A stretch of DNA of 53,232 nt from Bacillota bacterium (GTDB lineage Bacteria; Bacillota; Clostridia; Saccharofermentanales; DTU023), in contig JAKPXB010000002.1 in assembly GCA_029570375.1 (NCBI GenBank), forward strand, positions 1-53,232. Reading direction: 5' to 3'. The notes beneath the pieces were generated by a model. That model had not been told where the DNA came from, made no database searches, and saw nothing but the letters and a program-made list of their open reading frames with translations. Positions 24,218 through 32,628 of the stretch are shown piece after piece. The position numbers were made by a program, and so were the translations under genes. Every line of letters begins with the position of its first letter. The stretch's first letter is position 1.

Positions 24218-27200
24218 GCCTGCGGCCGCGCGGGATTCCTCTCAGTCTCCGGAAGCGCATACTGGTCGTGACGATTACCGCGTTGCTTTTCGTTGTATCG
24301 GCGGCGCTGGCTGTCGTCTGGCGTGCGACTGGAACCGGTGTAAGGCGGGCGGCTAAAGTCGTTCAGCTGCGTGACACGACGGGTGGCCGTCAGGCAATCG
24401 CCGGTGTCGGATGCAGCCTCGCGGGATTGCCTGCGACGAACCTTATCGCCGGCGGATCTTTCGGCCCCGATTATTACCACGCGCACTATTTCGCGAGCAG
24501 CGGCTCGTCGGGAGAATTCAGCGTCAAGGTATCCGATACCCCGGACAATGTGCCGCAGGCAGACGGGTATTTTGCCGGAGCGTCGTTGACGCTGTTTCGC
24601 GAGACGCAGAATGGCATGAGGCATCTCGCGAGCGGTCAGATCAAAGGATATGAGGCAGGGCAGGTTTCCGGCATGCGGCCGGTCGAGCCGGCGTCTCCGA
24701 TCCCCGAAGATGTGCGGTGGACCGGATTCGCGGAATTGAATGATCTGACGGTGGCGTGCGGTTCAAAAGGCTCTCTCCTGAGGATGCCTCGTGACGGCGA
24801 GGTGGAATACCGCGCCATTGGCTTTCCTGTCGACCTCACATCGATCGCAGCCGGACCGGGCGGTTTTCTCGCCGGCGATTCGGCGGGCAGATTTTATACC
24901 TCTTCCGATGGAGTCGTGTGGCAGATGATGCCGATGAACGCCTCCGGCCCCATCCGTTCGATCCGATACATCGCCCTGCCGGACTTTGAAAACGGTTTTT
25001 TTCTGGCTTCCGGCGGACCCGGTGAGGTTTTCTTTGGCCACTCCGCCGGGCTCGAACCGCTGCCGAAAATGATGGAGGAAATTGTCACCTGTTTTGTTGT
25101 GTCCGATGACGGCGTCATTTTTGCACTGGGGTTAAACGGCCACGTGATGTCTTCTGCCAACGGCGTGACATGGGCGATCGAGGAAGCGCTTACGAGTGAA
25201 TATGGATGGCTCTGGGGAGATGCCGCGGGCGGCATTGCCTTTTTTGTCGGCGCGGAAGGACAGATGGCGCTACGGTACGACAAAGGGTCGATCAGGAGGA
25301 TCGAGTCGGCCGGTTTTGACAGAGCGCTGGAGGAGGCATCCCCTGACGCCGTGTCCGGCGGCAGACGAAGCCATCTGACAGACGTTGTTGTCCTGACGAC
25401 AAATCATCTCGTTATCAAAACGGACAACGGCATTATTCTGCACTCCGAAGACCAGGGTAATACCTGGAAGCTGGAAGGTCCTTTTTTTGGGAGTCAGGCG
25501 GCGAAAATGGAGCGGATGCGCTCCGGAAATATTTTCATCGCGCAGAATAACGGCAATATCATGCGGGCGGAACTGACGGCAGAATTTAAATTTGAGCCGC
25601 AGCTCACCGGTGAAAAAGTACTTCCTGGCGATCTCGCGATTCTGAGCCTGCCGCAGGCCAATGACCTCGATACACTTCAGTTGACCGAGCCATACCGTCA
25701 GGATACGCTTTTGACCGGCGAGTGGGCGATTTCCGGCGGCGCTTCGTTTGCGAACGGCGACGATGCTGACAAGGGCGGTCTTGGATTGGACACGGGCGGC
25801 TCATGCTCCCTTTCGTACGTTTCCCGAAAGGATTTGGACGAAGAGGCAGCGAGCGATGTCATGACGCCCGCGAAAGAGTATCTTTTTTCTGTGGCGCGCG
25901 GAACGGTTGATATGAACGCGGTTAATAACCCTGACCATTCCTATCTCAGCGCGAGGATGACACAGAAAATTGACACGTCGCGCCTCATCAGACGCGATTC
26001 GAATCCGTTTTATCAGCTGGAATTTGACGCCCGTACGTCGGGAAATATCGAAGGGAAAATTGAAATATGGTTTTCCGGGCCGTATATCAACTCGAGCGAA
26101 TCGGTCGCTGTTTCCTCCGGCCAATGGGAACACCGGAGGCTGACGTTTGTCTTTCCCGGGGGGGTAAAGCCGGATGACGAGCTGTGGGTCAATTTCGGTT
26201 TTTCCGGATCGGGGACGCTGTTCCTCGACAATATCTGGTTCGGGAGGAACGATGATGCGCCGCACGCGCTGTCATCGCTGGTGACGGCGGAGGAAAAAGG
26301 GCCGACACTTCCGGTCGATGTGGTGCGGCTTGACTGTGTGCCGATCGGGCGGTCCAGATACCCTTCGGAGACGTGGGCACTGCCCGAAGGGCGCGCGGCG
26401 GGGAGGACAGGCGCCGCGCTCACCCACAACCTCGGCGCAGTGCTTCAATACACCGAGCGCCTCAATGCCGTGCCCTGGCTGGTCGTTGATGTGCGCGTGA
26501 CCGCCCGGGAACTTGCCAATCTGGTGGAATACCTCGCGGGTTCACCGCTTTCAGCCTATGGGAAACTGCGGTCGCGGGACGGAGCCATCGGCCGATGGAG
26601 CGATACCTTTGATGTCATCTATCTTGAATGCACGGATCTCGAAGGGGTGCTGCCAAACGACATCGCGCGCGCGAATTATGTTCACTGGATGATGGAACAA
26701 ATAGTGGGCGCGCCAGATTACCACGATGTGAAGAATAAGGTTTTTATCATTGACGGAATGACCTATGATGACGGGCGGAGTCATACGGCGGCGGATTTCC
26801 ACGCGGGCGATTTTCTCCTCGACGGGCCGATCAGGAATGCGGAAGATGTCGAAGCAAACGTCACGCGGTGGGTCAATTCCATTCCAAGGCGGCGTATGGC
26901 AGGCGATCGCTTCATGCCGGAACTTATTCGCTCGGTTAGTACCATGCGGCTCGGAGATGAGGTTCAATTGGTTGATATCGCGCTCCCTCTTGTGTCTGAC
27001 TTAGGTAATCATTCGGCGATTGCCCTCGCGTCGATTGACCTCTCGGAAGAACGTTACCTGTCCGGTGATCATACCGTGATGCGAGCGCTTCAGGTATGCC
27101 GCGGTCTGGCGGGGAAGGTACTGCTGGACGAGCCTGAGCCGCTGCTCTCCGGACAGCATGCGGGCGGCGGAGATGACGGGGGAGGTCTCGAAAACCAGAA

Positions 27201-27447
27201 GCCGGAAACTGTTTATTATTTTACATACCGGTCAAGAGAAGGAACGACTGCCATCGCGGTCAATATCAGCGAAGAGCCGCAGATTATCGCGATCCAGGGA
27301 TTTGAGAATAAGGAAACGCTATCTGAGCTTTATGATCGTCGCGGCATACTGATCAGCGAAGGAACAAGCGCGCCGGATCGCGTCAGCTTTACGCTTCTTC
27401 CGGGGGGCGTGTTGGTTCTTCGGCAGGAATCGCAGCTGGCGCCTTAG
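24214..27447 (+). CDS. Very large exported protein: BNR-like repeats, jelly-roll module, degenerate GH51-like domain
   Basis: This 1077-residue protein has a positively charged start and one membrane segment (residues 17-40), so it is secreted or anchored. Residues about 160-470 hold BNR/HCF136-like repeats (for example TSSDGVVWQ, SSANGVTW, HSEDQGNTWK) that suggest a beta-propeller. Residues about 560-680 look like a carbohydrate-binding jelly-roll. Residues about 700-920 resemble a GH51-type TIM barrel (WLVVDVRVTARELANLVEYL), but the expected catalytic GNE after YxE reads CTDL (residues 806-809), so the acid/base glutamate seems lost. A C-terminal beta-sandwich follows. ATG 24214 overlaps the protease gene. 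The domain reading is by eye and moderately sure; function is unknown. Confidence 0.6.
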   Translation: MSLRPRGIPLSLRKRILVVTITALLFVVSAALAVVWRATGTGVRRAAKVVQLRDTTGGRQAIAGVGCSLAGLPATNLIAGGSFGPDYYHAHYFASSGSSGEFSVKVSDTPDNVPQADGYFAGASLTLFRETQNGMRHLASGQIKGYEAGQVSGMRPVEPASPIPEDVRWTGFAELNDLTVACGSKGSLLRMPRDGEVEYRAIGFPVDLTSIAAGPGGFLAGDSAGRFYTSSDGVVWQMMPMNASGPIRSIRYIALPDFENGFFLASGGPGEVFFGHSAGLEPLPKMMEEIVTCFVVSDDGVIFALGLNGHVMSSANGVTWAIEEALTSEYGWLWGDAAGGIAFFVGAEGQMALRYDKGSIRRIESAGFDRALEEASPDAVSGGRRSHLTDVVVLTTNHLVIKTDNGIILHSEDQGNTWKLEGPFFGSQAAKMERMRSGNIFIAQNNGNIMRAELTAEFKFEPQLTGEKVLPGDLAILSLPQANDLDTLQLTEPYRQDTLLTGEWAISGGASFANGDDADKGGLGLDTGGSCSLSYVSRKDLDEEAASDVMTPAKEYLFSVARGTVDMNAVNNPDHSYLSARMTQKIDTSRLIRRDSNPFYQLEFDARTSGNIEGKIEIWFSGPYINSSESVAVSSGQWEHRRLTFVFPGGVKPDDELWVNFGFSGSGTLFLDNIWFGRNDDAPHALSSLVTAEEKGPTLPVDVVRLDCVPIGRSRYPSETWALPEGRAAGRTGAALTHNLGAVLQYTERLNAVPWLVVDVRVTARELANLVEYLAGSPLSAYGKLRSRDGAIGRWSDTFDVIYLECTDLEGVLPNDIARANYVHWMMEQIVGAPDYHDVKNKVFIIDGMTYDDGRSHTAADFHAGDFLLDGPIRNAEDVEANVTRWVNSIPRRRMAGDRFMPELIRSVSTMRLGDEVQLVDIALPLVSDLGNHSAIALASIDLSEERYLSGDHTVMRALQVCRGLAGKVLLDEPEPLLSGQHAGGGDDGGGLENQKPETVYYFTYRSREGTTAIAVNISEEPQIIAIQGFENKETLSELYDRRGILISEGTSAPDRVSFTLLPGGVLVLRQESQLAP

Positions 27448-27465
27448 GGAGCATGGAGGATGTCA

Positions 27466-28389
27466 ATGGGTTGGCTTGATGTGATAAAGAGTGTTATCTA
27501 CGGGATTATTGAAGGCGTGACAGAGTGGCTGCCGGTCAGTAGCACAGGGCATCTGATCCTGCTTGAAAGGCTTCTGCCTTTTCAATCAGGTGAAACCGCC
27601 GCGTCAAACGCGCACTTTTTTTCCTTTTTTCTGATCGTAATTCAGCTGGGCGCTATTCTGGCGGTTGTGGTGACGTTCTGGCGGCAGCTGTGGCCTTTTC
27701 CCCGGGAGAGATTCGCGGTGCCCGCGGAATCCGCGGATTGTCTCATTCCTCTCAGGCTCGCGAAAACTCCTTTCGTCATCGATAAGCGGATTCTGCGCCT
27801 GTGGGTCATGATACTGATCGCCTGCGTTCCCGCCGCGGTTGTGGGCGTGCTGTTCGATGACAAAATCGAAGCCGTCTTCTATAATCCGTGGACGGTTGCG
27901 GCCATGCTGGTTATCGTCGGACTGGCTTTCCTGGTTGTTGAACGCTGGATTGCCAGAGAGAAGAGAACTCCGGGTATCATCCGGGAAGAGCAGATTGACT
28001 GGCGGATTGCACTTGTGATTGGACTGTTTCAGCTCGTTTCCGCGGTATTCCCCGGGACCTCCCGATCGGGGGCGACCATCCTCGGCGGTATCGTGATCGG
28101 GATGAGCCGTCCGCTCGCAGCGGCGTTCACCTTCTATCTCGCTGTCCCTGTGATGTTCGGCGCAAGCCTGTTGAAGCTCGTGAAGCTGGGAGCGGATTTC
28201 AATATGATCCAATGGCTGTCCGTGCTTGTCGGCATGGGTGTCGCTTATCTGGTGTCCATCCTGATCATCCGGTTTTTATTGAGCTATATCCGCAGGCGCA
28301 GCTTCCGCGTTTTCGCTTACTATCGGCTGGCGCTCGGCGCAGTTGTGATGGCCGCTGCCCTGGCGGGTTTTTTCAAAACACCGGTGTAG
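27466..28389 (+). CDS. uppP: Undecaprenyl-diphosphatase UppP (BacA)
   Basis: This 307-residue membrane enzyme dephosphorylates undecaprenyl diphosphate to recycle the peptidoglycan lipid carrier and can confer bacitracin tolerance. Signatures are EGVTEWLPVSSTGH near residue 17 and FPGTSRSGATI near residue 195. The second ATG (27466) is chosen because GGAGG lies 6 bases upstream; the first ATG (27460) abuts that site. It has 18 bases to the preceding large gene. Confidence 0.93.
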   Translation: MGWLDVIKSVIYGIIEGVTEWLPVSSTGHLILLERLLPFQSGETAASNAHFFSFFLIVIQLGAILAVVVTFWRQLWPFPRERFAVPAESADCLIPLRLAKTPFVIDKRILRLWVMILIACVPAAVVGVLFDDKIEAVFYNPWTVAAMLVIVGLAFLVVERWIAREKRTPGIIREEQIDWRIALVIGLFQLVSAVFPGTSRSGATILGGIVIGMSRPLAAAFTFYLAVPVMFGASLLKLVKLGADFNMIQWLSVLVGMGVAYLVSILIIRFLLSYIRRRSFRVFAYYRLALGAVVMAAALAGFFKTPV

Positions 28390-28540
28390 TCCGGCTTGAA
28401 ATAGTCATGGTGAGTCAGTCGGCGCGCTGACATACAAATCATTCCGCGTTCGGCGGATTTCGAGGGGGGAGAATGCAAGGAGCGATAGCTGCGCGTATCT
28501 GCCGGTTTGAGGCATAAGCTGATATACACATTGGATAATA

Positions 28541-29653
28541 ATGGAAAGATGGAATGACAAGATGAAAACATTCACGAGAGAAGACTTTTTTAGCGCGATG
28601 GGTTCAATCGCCGCGCCGAACCGCGAACGTGAGAGGAAGGCTCTGTTCAGGTGGAACTCACTTTGCAAGCCGATCGGTTCCTTCGGAACGCTGGAAACGA
28701 TTGTGGCGCGTTTTGCGGGACTGTCCCCGGGAGAGGAGATACAGCTGACGCCGCGCGCTGTCTTTGTTTTTTCCGCTGATAACGGGATCGTCGCTGAGGG
28801 AGTCTCGCAGACAGGGCAGGAAGTGACGGCGCAGGTCGTCCGCAACATGGCGGACGGACTCGCCACAATCAATATCCTCGGGCGGAAGACGGACTGCGCG
28901 GTTATCCCTGTGAACCTTGGCGTGGCGGATCTGGAGCCGGATTATGAAGGTGTTGTCCATACACCCGTCATGGCGAAGGGGACAAAGAACTTCGCGGTTG
29001 AAGATGCGATGAGCGAGGAAGAGATGATGATGGCGGTCCGTATTGGCATGGAACTCGCCATAAGCGCCGTGTCAAAAGGGTATAAACTCCTCATCGCGGG
29101 TGAAATGGGAATCGGAAACACATCGACATCTACGGCGATGCTCTCTGCCCTGACAGGGCGTTCGCCGGCCGATCTGGCGGGGAGAGGCGCGGGGCTGTCC
29201 GATGAGGGACTTCAGAGGAAAATTCAGGTCCTGACAGAGGCTCTCGCGGCGCGCGCTCCGGATCGATACAACGCGTTTGATGTGCTGAAGAAAGTGGGAG
29301 GTCTGGATATCGCGGCCATGATTGGTTTTTACGCGGGAGCCGCTTTATCGGGAACGCCTGTGATCCTCGACGGATTGATTACGCTTGTCGCCGCGCTGAC
29401 GCTGGTGCGGCTAACCCCTGAGGCGCGTACTGTCCTGATCGCTTCGCATATGCCATCGGAAAAAGGTGGGGAAGTGGCGCTCCGCGAGCTCGCGCTTACG
29501 CCATATCTGGATATGAATATGCGCCACGGGGAGGGGACGGGAGCACTTATGCTCCTGCCCGTCATTGATTGCGCGCGCGCGGTATATCTCGAATCGCAGA
29601 CCTTTGACGAAGGCTGCGTGGAACCTTACGAAGTATTTAATCAGACGTGGTAA
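28541..29653 (+). CDS. cobT: Nicotinate-nucleotide--dimethylbenzimidazole phosphoribosyltransferase
   Basis: CobT activates the lower-ligand base for cobalamin by transferring ribose phosphate from nicotinate mononucleotide. This protein of about 370 residues has the CobT core: WNSLCKPIGSFGTLE, the Asp-rich VFSADNGIVAEGVSQ, GEMGIGNTSTSTAM, and the C-terminal NMRHGEGTGALM with the catalytic glutamate. ATG 28541 or 28562 may be the start; neither has a strong ribosome site. It begins the cobT-cobU-cobS run; no cobalamin riboswitch was found upstream. Confidence 0.93.
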   Translation: MERWNDKMKTFTREDFFSAMGSIAAPNRERERKALFRWNSLCKPIGSFGTLETIVARFAGLSPGEEIQLTPRAVFVFSADNGIVAEGVSQTGQEVTAQVVRNMADGLATINILGRKTDCAVIPVNLGVADLEPDYEGVVHTPVMAKGTKNFAVEDAMSEEEMMMAVRIGMELAISAVSKGYKLLIAGEMGIGNTSTSTAMLSALTGRSPADLAGRGAGLSDEGLQRKIQVLTEALAARAPDRYNAFDVLKKVGGLDIAAMIGFYAGAALSGTPVILDGLITLVAALTLVRLTPEARTVLIASHMPSEKGGEVALRELALTPYLDMNMRHGEGTGALMLLPVIDCARAVYLESQTFDEGCVEPYEVFNQTW

Positions 29654-30234
29654 CGCTTTTCATAGGAGGATCGAAGAGCGGCAAGTCGGGGCTTGCTGAG
29701 CGATTTGCTGTGTCGCGCCCGTGCGCGCGGCGGCTCTACATTGCCACCCTTCAACCGGGCGGTGATCCGGAGAATCTCGACCGCATCAGAAAGCACCGGG
29801 TGTCGCGTGAAGGGTGCGCTTTTGAAACCGTTGAGATCTATTCGCCCGATAGACTTGACCGATTCGGCGATTCGCTCGAATCCTGTGCGCGAACGGTCAT
29901 TCTGCTGGATTGCCTGGGTGTGATGCTGTCGCAGGGAATGTTTGTCAGAAACGCCGATGGGCGGTGGATCGAAATTGAAGGCGGTCAGGTCGAAAGGGAA
30001 ACCATGCGCGCTCTGCGAAAGCTCGCCGGTAAAGTCGCTGATCTGATCATCGTTGTTCCCGATGTTTTTAAAGAGCCGGTTTCCGACGAAACGACAGAGC
30101 GGTACAGGAGACTGCTCGGGCATACAATTCAATCGATTGTCAGGGAACTGGACGCGGCTGTTATCGAAGCTGTTGCGGGTGTGCCGATTGTCTGGAGAGA
30201 CCCGACAGGAGACTGCGGAAGGTGGATGTTATGA
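29647..30234 (+). CDS. cobU: Adenosylcobinamide kinase / cobinamide-phosphate guanylyltransferase
   Basis: This 195-residue P-loop protein starts at a GTG that overlaps the cobT stop. It has the Walker A loop GGSKSGKS (residues 7-14) and the RIRKHRVSREG stretch with the histidine that carries GMP in CobU. In contrast, the usual C-terminal NEVGxGxVP motif is changed to PDVFKEP, although the rest of that region is alignable. A second CobU-like gene follows cobS. Confidence 0.83.
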   Translation: MVTLFIGGSKSGKSGLAERFAVSRPCARRLYIATLQPGGDPENLDRIRKHRVSREGCAFETVEIYSPDRLDRFGDSLESCARTVILLDCLGVMLSQGMFVRNADGRWIEIEGGQVERETMRALRKLAGKVADLIIVVPDVFKEPVSDETTERYRRLLGHTIQSIVRELDAAVIEAVAGVPIVWRDPTGDCGRWML

Positions 30235-31115
30235 TGAACGATGATGGGAATGAGCGGGAAAAAGATTCAGAGGGGCGGGACATGCGCAGCGCGGGAAGCC
30301 GTACCGGACATCGTATGAGCCGGAGGAGGCACGGAATATGGGCGAGCTTCTGTCTTTCCATGTCTACTTTTACCATGGTGCCCTTTCCGCAGTACGCGTT
30401 CGATCCGTCGATTCTTGAGCTGACACTGGCTTTCTTTCCTCTGGCCGGATTTTTCGGTGCTACCCTCGCGGGCTTTTCGCTATATGCTCTGCATCTGCTG
30501 AAAGCAGGTCTATTCCTTCGGTCGGTCGCCGCCGTCTCGCTCATTGTCATGGCGTCGGGGGCGATTCACCTCGACGGTTTTGCCGATACGTGCGACGCGC
30601 TGTTTTCCAGACGTGACAGGAAGGAACAGCTTCGGATCATGAAGGATCCGCATATCGGCGTGTTCGCTGTTATCGGAACAATTCTGCTCCTGGCAGCCGC
30701 GCTGGCCGCGTGGATGGAAATCCTGGAGACAGGCCGGACGCTCCTGATTCTCGCGGCTCTGCTGTACGGCGTTTTTGCCAGGTCGCTTTCAGGACTTTTC
30801 AGTACGACGCTGCCTTCCGCGCGGGCAGACGGGATGCTGCACGCACTCCTCCGAAAGGCGCCCAGGGCAGTGAATCGGGCGCTGACAGCCGCGCTCGTCC
30901 TGAGCGGCCTGGTATTGATCGCGGCCGCTCACTGGAGCGGTCTGATCGCCGTCATTGCCGCTCTTCTCACATTCGCCGCATTCAGGCGGTTCTCGATGAA
31001 AGCTTTTGGAGGAGCCACTGGTGATCTCGCGGGATTCCTGCTGTCCGTTCTGGAGGTCGGCGGGTGGATTGTACTTGCGCTGACGCGGGCGCTGCCTGTC
31101 TGGTATGGATGGTGA
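30231..31115 (+). CDS. cobS: Adenosylcobinamide-GDP ribazoletransferase (cobalamin synthase)
   Basis: CobS joins adenosylcobinamide-GDP to alpha-ribazole phosphate in the membrane to complete cobalamin. The signature HLDGFADTCDALFS near residue 110, followed by RLIMKDPHIGVFA-like sequence, is diagnostic, and the rest is strongly hydrophobic. The ATG at 30231 overlaps the cobU stop. The first 35 residues are hydrophilic and arginine-rich, longer than in most homologs. Confidence 0.92.
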   Translation: MMNDDGNEREKDSEGRDMRSAGSRTGHRMSRRRHGIWASFCLSMSTFTMVPFPQYAFDPSILELTLAFFPLAGFFGATLAGFSLYALHLLKAGLFLRSVAAVSLIVMASGAIHLDGFADTCDALFSRRDRKEQLRIMKDPHIGVFAVIGTILLLAAALAAWMEILETGRTLLILAALLYGVFARSLSGLFSTTLPSARADGMLHALLRKAPRAVNRALTAALVLSGLVLIAAAHWSGLIAVIAALLTFAAFRRFSMKAFGGATGDLAGFLLSVLEVGGWIVLALTRALPVWYGW

Positions 31116-31125
31116 AAGGCGAAAT

Positions 31126-31626
31126 ATGGACACGGCGGAAGAGAACGGTATTCTTTTTATTACAGGAGGAGCCTTCCAGGGGAAGCAGCGCAAAGCTTTG
31201 TCATTATTCAAAGACAAACGCGTCTGCGTCGTGGAAGCGGCATCGCTTCCCTCTTCGTGGTTCCTGAATGAGATCGGTTCAGACGACGAATTGCAGGGAA
31301 ATAACGAATCCGTGGAGGGAGGGATCCCGGGAGGGGAGAACCTTGACGCGCTGATCGTCAACCATATGGAAAGGATCGCCCCGCTGCTTCGCAAAACCCC
31401 GATCGAACCGGAAACGGCGGTCAGCCGTCTTATCGCACGCCTTGAAACCCTGTACCCGGCTTGCCGGCTCGTCTTCATCGCGGACGAAGTGGGATCCGGT
31501 GTCGTTCCGCTCGGAGGAGACGAGAGAAAAGAGAGAGAGCTGGCGGGAAGAACAGCTTTTTTGCTGGCGTCGCGCGCGACAAGGGTTATCCGTGTGCTTG
31601 CCGGGATCTCAATGGTGATCAAGTAG
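31126..31626 (+). CDS. Second, divergent CobU-like protein
   Basis: This 166-residue protein resembles CobU but complements its paralog in what it keeps. The P-loop is altered (GGAFQGKQ), the guanylylated histidine region is missing or unrecognisable, but the C-terminal signature ADEVGSGVVPLGGDERKERE with the following helix matches the CobU NEVGxGxVP region well. The ATG at 31126 follows AAAGG and lies 10 bases after cobS. It may be a partner of, or an assembly factor for, the first CobU, or a cobalamin-related enzyme of new function. Confidence 0.65.
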   Translation: MDTAEENGILFITGGAFQGKQRKALSLFKDKRVCVVEAASLPSSWFLNEIGSDDELQGNNESVEGGIPGGENLDALIVNHMERIAPLLRKTPIEPETAVSRLIARLETLYPACRLVFIADEVGSGVVPLGGDERKERELAGRTAFLLASRATRVIRVLAGISMVIK

Positions 31627-31644
31627 CGGCATCGCAGCGCCGGT

Positions 31645-31686
31645 CTGAAACGCGCGCCCATGCCGTGCCGCGTGCCGCGCTTTCAG
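31645..31686. terminator. Hairpin at the end of the cob operon
   Basis: CTGAAA-CGCGC pairs with GCGC-TTTCAG to give a long stem with one bulge, just after the last cob gene and before the tRNA promoter. There is no T-tract, so it may be a 3'-end stabiliser rather than an intrinsic terminator. Confidence 0.45.
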
Positions 31687-31696
31687 AAATATGTAT

Positions 31697-31725
31697 TTGA
31701 CAGATGCGGTTAGTAAAGGTATGAT
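31697..31725 (+). promoter_or_regulatory. Promoter of the tRNA-Met-Glu-Val cluster
   Basis: TTGACA (31697-31702) and TATGAT (31720-31725) are exactly 17 bases apart, 28 bases before the first tRNA. This is a near-consensus sigma-70/sigma-A promoter. Confidence 0.8.
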
Positions 31726-31753
31726 CATTGAGCGTCGTTTTTCAACGGTTTAT

Positions 31754-31830
31754 GGCGGTATAGCTCAGTTGGCCAGAGCATTCGGTTCATACCCGAAGTG
31801 TCACAGGTTCAAATCCTGTTGCCGCCACCA
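31754..31830 (+). tRNA. tRNA-Met (CAT anticodon)
   Basis: All arms fold: acceptor GGCGGTA with TGCCGCC, anticodon loop TTCATAC, T-loop GGTTCAAATCC, and a coded CCA. The paired first base (G1-C72) points to an elongator tRNA rather than initiator. A CAT anticodon could also be tRNA-Ile2 after lysidine modification, which sequence alone does not settle. Confidence 0.93.
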
Positions 31831-31836
31831 GTTCAA

Positions 31837-31911
31837 GGCCCGATGGTCAAGTGGTTAAGACATCGCCCTTTCACGGCGGAGTCACGGGTTCGATCCCCGT
31901 TCGGGTCACCA
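31837..31911 (+). tRNA. tRNA-Glu (TTC anticodon)
   Basis: The acceptor GGCCCGA pairs with TCGGGTC (one G-T), the anticodon loop is CTTTCAC, the T-loop is GGTTCGATCC, and CCA is encoded. It lies 6 bases after tRNA-Met. Confidence 0.94.
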
Positions 31912-31917
31912 TTTTTT

Positions 31918-31993
31918 GGGATTTTAGCTCAGCAGGGAGAGCACCTGCTTCACACGCAGGGGGTCGTCGGTTCAAGTCCGGCAAATCCCACCA
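31918..31993 (+). tRNA. tRNA-Val (CAC anticodon)
   Basis: The acceptor GGGATTT pairs perfectly with AAATCCC, the anticodon stem-loop is CCTGC-TTCACAC-GCAGG, and CCA is encoded. It lies 6 bases after tRNA-Glu. Confidence 0.93.
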
Positions 31994-31999
31994 TCCGCG

Positions 32000-32033
32000 A
32001 AACCCTGAGGCTATTTGGTCACAGGGTTTTTGT
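32000..32033 (+). terminator. Terminator of the tRNA cluster
   Basis: AAACCCTG (32000-32007) pairs with CAGGGTTT (32022-32029) and runs into a T-stretch, seven bases after the tRNA-Val CCA. Confidence 0.8.
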
Positions 32034-32128
32034 TTCCCGGTCATCCTGCGCGAATCACAGCAAAACCGTATTTTGTCAGACTCATGAATAAATGAGTCTG
32101 TTATTCGTTAATAAACTGTGCAATGGCA

Positions 32129-32157
32129 TTGACATTGACGTTTTGGTGGTGTAATAT
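32129..32157 (+). promoter_or_regulatory. Main promoter candidate of the molybdenum-hydroxylase locus
   Basis: TTGACA (32129-32134) and TAATAT (32152-32157) are 17 bases apart. The predicted transcription start falls near 32164. The first intact gene begins at 32629, so the transcript would have a leader of about 460 bases that contains an operator-like palindrome and a transketolase gene fragment. Confidence 0.65.
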
Positions 32158-32164
32158 AAAGGCA

Positions 32165-32176
32165 ATTATCGATAAT
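32165..32176. promoter_or_regulatory. Palindromic operator candidate ATTATCGATAAT
   Basis: This perfect 12-base palindrome starts right at the predicted transcription start of the locus. The same sequence with one mismatch occurs at 47955-47966, upstream of the GntR/FCD regulator gene at the other end of the locus. Short symmetric dyads centred on TATCGATA-like cores suit FCD-type GntR regulators. Confidence 0.5.
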
Positions 32177-32376
32177 AGATAATGCATTTGTTCTATATAA
32201 AGTAAACCGTGAGCGAACTGATGTGAGTGAGTAGGAGCAGATAAAAAAGTCGGAATGAATCTATTCGGCTGAGGCTTATCGGTGCATCCTGATGAAGGGG
32301 AATCGTTCACGGCGGACAGGCGTTAAGCTGGTTTGGAAGGTGTCGACTAGTGGCAGGCATTAAGGAATCGCAGCGC

Positions 32377-32574
32377 ATGGAAGATAGAGAAATGTGGGAT
32401 GCTTTCTGTGGTACACTAATTTCTTTTTCTGATAGCTATCCCGATATCATTGTTCTGGATTGTGATTTATCCAATTTTTGCGGGACAAAGCGGATTTACC
32501 ATTGTTTCCCGGAGCGGGCATTTGACTGTGGCAACCAGGCGGCGGAATTATCGATGCCGTCAGGAATGTTCTGA
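32377..32574 (+). pseudogene. Truncated transketolase C-terminal-subunit fragment
   Basis: The frame beginning MEDREMWDAFCGTLISF and continuing SYPDIIVLDCDLS then FPERAFDCG matches the first 55 or so residues of the split transketolase beta subunit (pattern R-A-F-G-x-x-L ... P-D-V-V-x-L-D-A-D-L-S ... F-P-E-R-F-F-N-V-G). Homology fades after FDCGNQAAEL and the frame stops at 32574. The family needs about 300 residues, so this is a remnant. It shows that a carbohydrate-metabolism gene once stood at the head of this locus, or that DNA was deleted here. Confidence 0.6.
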
Positions 32575-32628
32575 ACAGAAAAAGATTTCCGGTGTGATCG
32601 TTCAGGAATGGGCGCGGGAGTTTCGAGA

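Noticed and set aside
28390-28540. Cobalamin riboswitch before cobT
   Set aside because: The region is short and lacks the conserved B12-box sequence; only a small GTCAG/CTGAC hairpin was seen.
30789-31661. 290-residue open frame on the minus strand
   Set aside because: It is opposite cobS and the second CobU-like gene and shows no family features.
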